Source: DASUBV01 sp035763085 (GTDB lineage Bacteria; Actinomycetota; Actinomycetes; Streptosporangiales; Streptosporangiaceae). Taken from it: DNA of 17,823 bases. Position 1 is the first letter of the stretch; each line of letters starts with the position of its first letter. Position numbers and translations under genes: made by a program. Positions 13,610-17,823 of the stretch are shown here, piece after piece. The notes beneath the pieces are model-generated. The model worked only from the letters and a program-made list of their open reading frames with translations. It searched no databases and had not been told where the DNA came from. The stretch lies in NCBI GenBank assembly GCA_035763085.1, contig DASUBV010000391.1:1-17823 (forward strand), given 5' to 3'.

Positions 13610-14917
13610 GTGCGGACATCCGGAGAGCGCGCGGCGCTGAAGGTAGCCCTGCTGGGCTGCGGGGTGGTGGGATCTGCGGTCTACCGCCTGCTGACCGAGC
13701 AGTCGGCTGACCTGGAAGCCCGGGCCGGGGCCAGGCTGGACGTTGCCGGCATCGCGGTCCGCGACACCAGCCGGGCCCGCGGCATCGCCGTCCCGCCTGA
13801 CCTGCTCACCACCGACGCTCAGGCCCTGGTCACCCGCCCCGACGTGGACATCGTCATCGAGCTGATCGGCGGCATCGAGCCGGCCCGCGCCCTGCTGCTG
13901 GCCGCGCTCAGCGCGGGCAAGTCCGTGGTCACCGCGAACAAGGCCCTGCTGGCCACCGACCGCGCGGCACTGCACGACGCCGCGCGCCAGGGCGGCGCCG
14001 ACATTTACTACGAGGCCGCGGTGGCCGGGGCGATCCCGCTGCTGCGCCCGCTGCGCGAGTCGCTGGCCGGCGACGAGGTCCGCCGGGTCCTGGGCATCGT
14101 CAACGGGACGACCAACTACATCCTCGACCGGATGGATACCTCCGGCGCGGACTTCAGCACCGCTCTCGCCGAGGCCCAGGAACTCGGCTACGCCGAGGCT
14201 GACCCCACCGCCGACGTGGCCGGCTACGACGCGGCGGCGAAGGCCGCCATCCTGGCCAGCATCGCCTTCCACACCCAGGTCACCGCCGACGACGTGTACC
14301 GCGACGGCATCACCCGGGTAACCCCGGCCGACATCGCCAGCGCCCGGTCGCTGGGCTGCGTCGTCAAGCTGCTGGCCATCTGCGAGCGGTCTGACGGCGG
14401 CGTCTCGGCCCGGGTCTACCCGGCGATGATCCCGCAGGTGCACCCGCTGGCGGCGGTGCGCGGCGCCTACAACGCCGTGTTCGTGGAGGCCGAGTCGGCC
14501 GGCCGGCTGATGTTCTACGGCGCTGGCGCGGGCGGCCAGCCCACCGCCAGCGCCGTCCTCGGCGACATCGTCACCGTGGTGCGCAACCGGCTGGCCGGCC
14601 TGCGCGGGCCGGACGCCTCGACCTACGCGGCCCTGCCGCTGGTCCCCATCGGTGACGCGCTCACCCGGTACTACGTGCAGCTTGACGTGGCCGACCGGCC
14701 CGGCGTGCTGGCGCCCATCGCTGACGCATTCGCCCAGCAGGGCGTGTCGATCAAGGCGATGCGCCAGGAGGGCCGCGGGGCGGAGGCCAACCTGGTCATC
14801 GTGACGCACACGGCCCGTGAGGATGCGCTGGCCAAGACCGTCGCCACGCTCAGCGCGATGGCGGCCGTCCGGGCCGTGGACAGCGTCATGCGCGTGGAGG
14901 GGGAGGACGGCGAATGA
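13610..14917 (+). CDS. hom: homoserine dehydrogenase
   Basis: The enzyme reduces L-aspartate 4-semialdehyde to L-homoserine with NAD(P)H, at the branch towards threonine and methionine. The 435-residue product has the Rossmann motif GCGVVG (G16, G18, G21), the catalytic-domain signature GIVNGTTNYIL, the substrate-binding stretch EADPTADVAGYDAAAKAAIL, and a C-terminal ACT domain (residues about 354-430, YYVQLDVADRPGVLAPIADA), the usual site of threonine feedback control. Length is normal for actinobacteria. GTG at 13610 is chosen by distance to the Rossmann motif; AGGGG is 14 nt upstream, rather far. A 28-codon frame (13554-13640) overlaps this start. First gene of a coupled operon: its stop overlaps the thrC start by 4 nt (ATGA). 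Confidence 0.97.
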   Translation: MRTSGERAALKVALLGCGVVGSAVYRLLTEQSADLEARAGARLDVAGIAVRDTSRARGIAVPPDLLTTDAQALVTRPDVDIVIELIGGIEPARALLLAALSAGKSVVTANKALLATDRAALHDAARQGGADIYYEAAVAGAIPLLRPLRESLAGDEVRRVLGIVNGTTNYILDRMDTSGADFSTALAEAQELGYAEADPTADVAGYDAAAKAAILASIAFHTQVTADDVYRDGITRVTPADIASARSLGCVVKLLAICERSDGGVSARVYPAMIPQVHPLAAVRGAYNAVFVEAESAGRLMFYGAGAGGQPTASAVLGDIVTVVRNRLAGLRGPDASTYAALPLVPIGDALTRYYVQLDVADRPGVLAPIADAFAQQGVSIKAMRQEGRGAEANLVIVTHTAREDALAKTVATLSAMAAVRAVDSVMRVEGEDGE

Positions 14918-16044
14918 GTCCCGCGGCAGCCCGGACCGGCCCGGGCCCCGGCAGCCAGGCCGGCGAGAGCGCGGAGCCCCGGCGTGCGACCACGCCGTGG
15001 CGCGGCGTCATCGAGGAGTACCGGCACCGGCTCCCGGTAACCGACCGCACCCCGGTGTTCTCGCTCGGGGAGGGCGGCACCCCGCTGCTGCCCGCGCCCG
15101 CCCTCACCTCGCGCACCGGCTGCGAGGTGTACCTGAAGGTCGAGGGCGTCAACCCGACCGGCTCGTTCAAGGATCGCGGCATGACCGTCGCCGTCAGCCT
15201 GGCCGCCCAGCGCGGGGCCAAGACGGTGATGTGCGCGTCGACCGGCAACACCAGCGCCAGCGCCGCCGCCTATGCCGCGCGGGCCGGGCTGGCCTGCGCG
15301 GTCCTGGTGCCGCGCGGGCACATCGCGCGCGGCAAGCTGGCCCAGGCGCTGGTGCACGGCGCGCTGCTGCTGCAGGTGGACGGCAACTTCGACGACTGCC
15401 TGGAACTGGTGCGCAAGCTGTCGGCGCAGTACCCGGTCGCCATCGTCAACTCGGTCAACCCCGACCGCCTGCAAGGCCAGAAGACCGCCGCGTTCGAGAT
15501 CGTCGACGCCCTCGGTGATGCTCCCGACGTGCACTGCCTGCCCGTCGGCAACGCCGGCAACATCGCGGCCTACTGGCTCGGCTACCGCGAGTACGCCGAC
15601 GGTGGCCAGGCCAGCCGGGCACCCCGGATGCTCGGCTTTCAGGCCGCGGGGGCGGCGCCCATTGTCCGCGGTGAGCCGGTGCCCAGCCCGGTCACCGTGG
15701 CCACCGCGATCCGGATCGGCAACCCTGCCTCCTGGCGGCTGGCCGAGGCCGCCCGCGATGAGTCCGGCGGGCTGATTGACGCGGTCACCGACGACCAGAT
15801 CCTGGCCGCCTACCGGCTGCTGGCCCGCGAGACAGGCGTGTTCTGCGAGCCTGCGTCGGCGGCCGGGGTGGCCGGCCTGCTCATGGCCTGCGAGGACGGC
15901 GTCGTCGCGCGTGGCTCGGTGGTCGTGTGCACTATCACCGGGCACGGCCTGAAGGATCCCGACGCCGCCGTCGACGGAGCGCCGGCCGCCGTGATCGTGC
16001 CGCCCGATCCCGCCGCGGCGGCCAGCGCCCTGGGCCTGGCGTGA
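14914..16044 (+). CDS. thrC: threonine synthase
   Basis: This PLP enzyme converts O-phospho-L-homoserine to L-threonine and phosphate, the last step of the pathway. The 376-residue product has the family signature LKVEGVNPTGSFKDRGM, with K86 the Schiff-base lysine, CASTGNTSASAAAYAA after it, and the glycine-rich phosphate-binding loop PVGNAGNIAAYW. CEPASAAGVAG lies near the end of the core. About 28 N-terminal residues are a Pro/Ala/Gly-rich extension beyond the usual start of about 350-residue homologues. ATG at 14914 overlaps the hom stop and has GGAGG within the end of hom. Its stop overlaps the thrB GTG by 4 nt. Confidence 0.97.
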   Translation: MSPAAARTGPGPGSQAGESAEPRRATTPWRGVIEEYRHRLPVTDRTPVFSLGEGGTPLLPAPALTSRTGCEVYLKVEGVNPTGSFKDRGMTVAVSLAAQRGAKTVMCASTGNTSASAAAYAARAGLACAVLVPRGHIARGKLAQALVHGALLLQVDGNFDDCLELVRKLSAQYPVAIVNSVNPDRLQGQKTAAFEIVDALGDAPDVHCLPVGNAGNIAAYWLGYREYADGGQASRAPRMLGFQAAGAAPIVRGEPVPSPVTVATAIRIGNPASWRLAEAARDESGGLIDAVTDDQILAAYRLLARETGVFCEPASAAGVAGLLMACEDGVVARGSVVVCTITGHGLKDPDAAVDGAPAAVIVPPDPAAAASALGLA

Positions 16045-17144
16045 GCCGCTGGCCCCGGGAGCCGGTCACCGTCCGCGCCCCCGCGACCAGTGCCAACCTC
16101 GGCCCCGGCTTCGATTCCTTCGGCCTCGCCCTGGGCCTGCGCGACAGCGTCACCGCGCGGGTGACCGCCAGCGGGATCACCATCGAGGTCAACGGCGCAG
16201 GCGCCGAAACCGCCACTGCCGGGGAAAAGCACCTGGTGATCCGGGCCATGCGGACGGCCTTCGCGCGGATCGGCCAGCAACCGCCGGGCATCGCGCTGCT
16301 GTGCCAGAACGAGATACCCCAGGGCTTCGGCCTGGGTTCGTCGGCCGGCGCCATCGTGGCCGGCCTGCTGGCCGCTCGCGCGCTGGCCGGGCCCGCCGGG
16401 CCGGCCACGCTGCCCGATGACGCAGTGCTCCGGCTGGCCACCCGCATGGAGGGCCACCCGGACAACGTGGCGGCCTGCCTGGCCGGCGGGCTGACGATCG
16501 CCTGGGAGCCCGCGGGTGCCGGCGATGCCGGGAGTACCGGCGCCGGGGTGAGCACCCGGGTGCGGCCTGCCGGCGCGAGCCAGGGCGTCGCGGCCTGCGG
16601 CGGCGTCGGCCGGGCCGGGCCGGCCAGGGCCGCTCCGGCCAGCGCCGGGGCCGGGGCCGGCGGGGCCGGAGCCGCGCAGCCGGGCGCGGGCCGGCCGGGG
16701 CCGCGGGTCGCGCACCTGACGCCCCTGCCCGACGTCGCGACCGTCTTGTGCGTCCCGGAGACGCCCGTGCTGACCGCCATCGCCCGGCAGGCGCTGCCCG
16801 CCGAGGTCCCGCATGCGGCCGCCGCGGCCAACGCAGCCCGGACCGCGCTGCTGGTGACCGCCCTGACCAGCCAGCCGGACCTGCTGCTGGACGCCACCGA
16901 GGATTTCCTGCATCAGCACTACCGCGCGGCAGCCATGCCCGCCACCGCCGGCCTGATTGCGCGGCTGCGCGCAGCGGGCATCCCGGCCGTCGTATCCGGG
17001 GCCGGCCCGTCGGTACTGGCCTTCACCAGGTCCGGGATCCCGGCCGCTGCCGATGTCGCCGCCATCGCCGGCCGGGCCGACGCCGCCTGGCAGGTCAGCG
17101 CCCTGCCCGTCGACACCGCCGGAGCCACCGTCACCGCCGGCTGA
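16041..17144 (+). CDS. thrB: homoserine kinase with low-complexity insertion
   Basis: This GHMP-family kinase phosphorylates L-homoserine with ATP, feeding threonine synthase encoded just upstream. The three GHMP motifs are present: VRAPATSANLGPGFDSFGLA (residues 11-30), the ATP loop IPQGFGLGSSAGA (about 91-104), and GAGPSVLAF (about 320-328). HPDNVAACLAGG is also conserved. At 367 residues it is about 60 longer than usual. The excess is an in-frame Ala/Gly/Pro-rich insertion at residues about 158-222 (16511-16706), between the AGGLTIAW strand and VAHLTPLPDVATVLCVPE. GTG at 16041 overlaps the thrC stop (GTGA), with a poor ribosome binding site, so translation probably depends on coupling. It is convergent with the amidase gene, 132 nt away; a weak ATCCGG/CCGGAT repeat (17144-17176) is all I see in that gap. 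Confidence 0.95.
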   Translation: MSRWPREPVTVRAPATSANLGPGFDSFGLALGLRDSVTARVTASGITIEVNGAGAETATAGEKHLVIRAMRTAFARIGQQPPGIALLCQNEIPQGFGLGSSAGAIVAGLLAARALAGPAGPATLPDDAVLRLATRMEGHPDNVAACLAGGLTIAWEPAGAGDAGSTGAGVSTRVRPAGASQGVAACGGVGRAGPARAAPASAGAGAGGAGAAQPGAGRPGPRVAHLTPLPDVATVLCVPETPVLTAIARQALPAEVPHAAAAANAARTALLVTALTSQPDLLLDATEDFLHQHYRAAAMPATAGLIARLRAAGIPAVVSGAGPSVLAFTRSGIPAAADVAAIAGRADAAWQVSALPVDTAGATVTAG

Positions 17145-17276
17145 TCCGGGGCCAGGACGCTTTCCGCCCGCCGGATGGCTGCTTCGCGTCCGCTACCTTC
17201 TCGCCGGCCAGCTACTCGGCTAGCGGGCACTTCCACGCGCAGATCTACTTCACCAGGCGCGACGGCAGGTAGCGAC

Positions 17277-17823
17277 TCATGGATGCCGGCCGGCCACGGC
17301 GGCCTCGATGACGGCGCCGGTGGCGAGCAGGAGCTCCTCGCTGCCGGGCGGGCCGATGAGCTGCAGGCTGGCCGGGAGGGAGTGGGCGGCGGGCACCGGC
17401 AGCGCGAGGGCCGGCAGGCCGGCCAGGTTGACCGGGGCGGTGCACCGGGTGTGCGCGACGGTGGTGGCCTCGGCCAGCGGCGGGGCGAAAGTGATCGTCG
17501 TCGGCATGGCGAGCAGGTCAGCGACCTGGAACAGCTGGGCGAGGGCCTGCTGCCAGCTGTGCTGGAATGCGCGCCCGGCACCGGCCTGCTCGCGGGTCAC
17601 CTTCGCCGCCTCGGTCAGCCGCTCGCGGACCTGGCCGCCGAGCCGGCGCCGGGCCGGCTCCTCCAGCAGCCAGTGATCGGCGACCGCCGCCTCGGCGTCC
17701 ATGATCGAGTAGGTGGCGCCCAGCGCCTCGCGCCAGCGGTTCAGGTCCAGGCTGGTCACCGGGATCCCGGCCTGGACGAGGGCCTCGTCGACGGCCGATT
17801 CGATGCGCGGGTCGGCGGTGACG
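17277..17823 (-). CDS. amidase signature family protein, C-terminal part
   Basis: The frame ends at TGA 17277-17279 and stays open to the right edge, so the start and the catalytic Ser-Ser-Lys core lie outside the window. About 180 C-terminal residues are visible. They have features of the amidase signature family: DPRIESAVDEALVQAGIPV at the edge, the strand LLAMPTTITFAPPL, and the closing CTAPVNLAGLPALALPVP with SLQLIGPPGSEELLLATG. Such enzymes hydrolyse C-N bonds of amides; the substrate cannot be judged from this part. A GTG at 17759 is internal to the domain and not the real start. In many actinobacteria rho follows thrB; here this gene occupies that place on the other strand. Confidence 0.88.
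   Translation of the reverse strand, partial: VTADPRIESAVDEALVQAGIPVTSLDLNRWREALGATYSIMDAEAAVADHWLLEEPARRRLGGQVRERLTEAAKVTREQAGAGRAFQHSWQQALAQLFQVADLLAMPTTITFAPPLAEATTVAHTRCTAPVNLAGLPALALPVPAAHSLPASLQLIGPPGSEELLLATGAVIEAAVAGRHP

Noticed and set aside
13508..14809. 433-codon minus-strand frame opposite hom
   Set aside because: Shadow of homoserine dehydrogenase; no recognisable domain.
14671..15945. 424-codon minus-strand frame opposite thrC
   Set aside because: Shadow of threonine synthase in G+C-rich DNA.
17757..17759. GTG at 17759 as the amidase start
   Set aside because: The frame continues upstream to the window edge with amidase-like sequence, so the gene is simply cut by the window.

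Overview
The window is from a high-GC actinomycete chromosome (Actinomycetota). The 23S and 5S rRNA ends are actinobacterial in type, G+C is about 70-77% in most genes by hand count, GTG and TTG starts are common, and the hom-thrC-thrB order is typical of the phylum. I cannot name the genus. The tail of 23S rRNA, the 5S gene and a strong hairpin terminator occupy the first 0.7 kb, with no tRNA in the spacer or after 5S.

Region 0.7-7.9 kb holds housekeeping-type genes with few known functions. First is a 917-residue protein with a long Arg/Gly/Asp/Tyr-rich disordered half, a TPR domain and an acidic tail. Convergent to it is a minus-strand pair: a DUF1015 protein followed by a metallo-beta-lactamase-fold hydrolase. 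Divergent from DUF1015, with start codons only 2 nt apart, is a coupled plus-strand pair: a small TPR protein and a HAD-IIA phosphatase. A two-part hairpin separates the phosphatase from lon.

Region 7.9-13.5 kb is the most accessory-like part. The ATP-dependent protease Lon is transcribed leftward. A 239-bp, locally AT-rich intergenic region carries a 14-bp palindrome, an inverted repeat and HAIR-like half-sites, and separates lon from a hicA-hicB toxin-antitoxin pair. hicA looks leaderless. The pair has lower G+C than its surroundings (about 61% in hicA). A PIG-L (LmbE-like) deacetylase follows on the minus strand. Divergent from it is an overlapping pair: a HipA-fold kinase homologue and a DUF3037 protein, a two-gene module whose role is not established to my knowledge.

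Region 13.6-17.1 kb is the threonine operon hom-thrC-thrB (homoserine dehydrogenase, threonine synthase, homoserine kinase), fully coupled by 4-bp stop/start overlaps. It converts aspartate semialdehyde to threonine. The homoserine kinase carries an Ala/Gly-rich insertion of about 65 residues. The window ends inside a convergent amidase-signature gene.

The best leads for undescribed biology are the RGG/GGY-TPR-acidic protein beside the rRNA operon, the HipA-like/DUF3037 pair, and the clustering of lon, hicAB and a HipA-fold kinase within about 5.5 kb.
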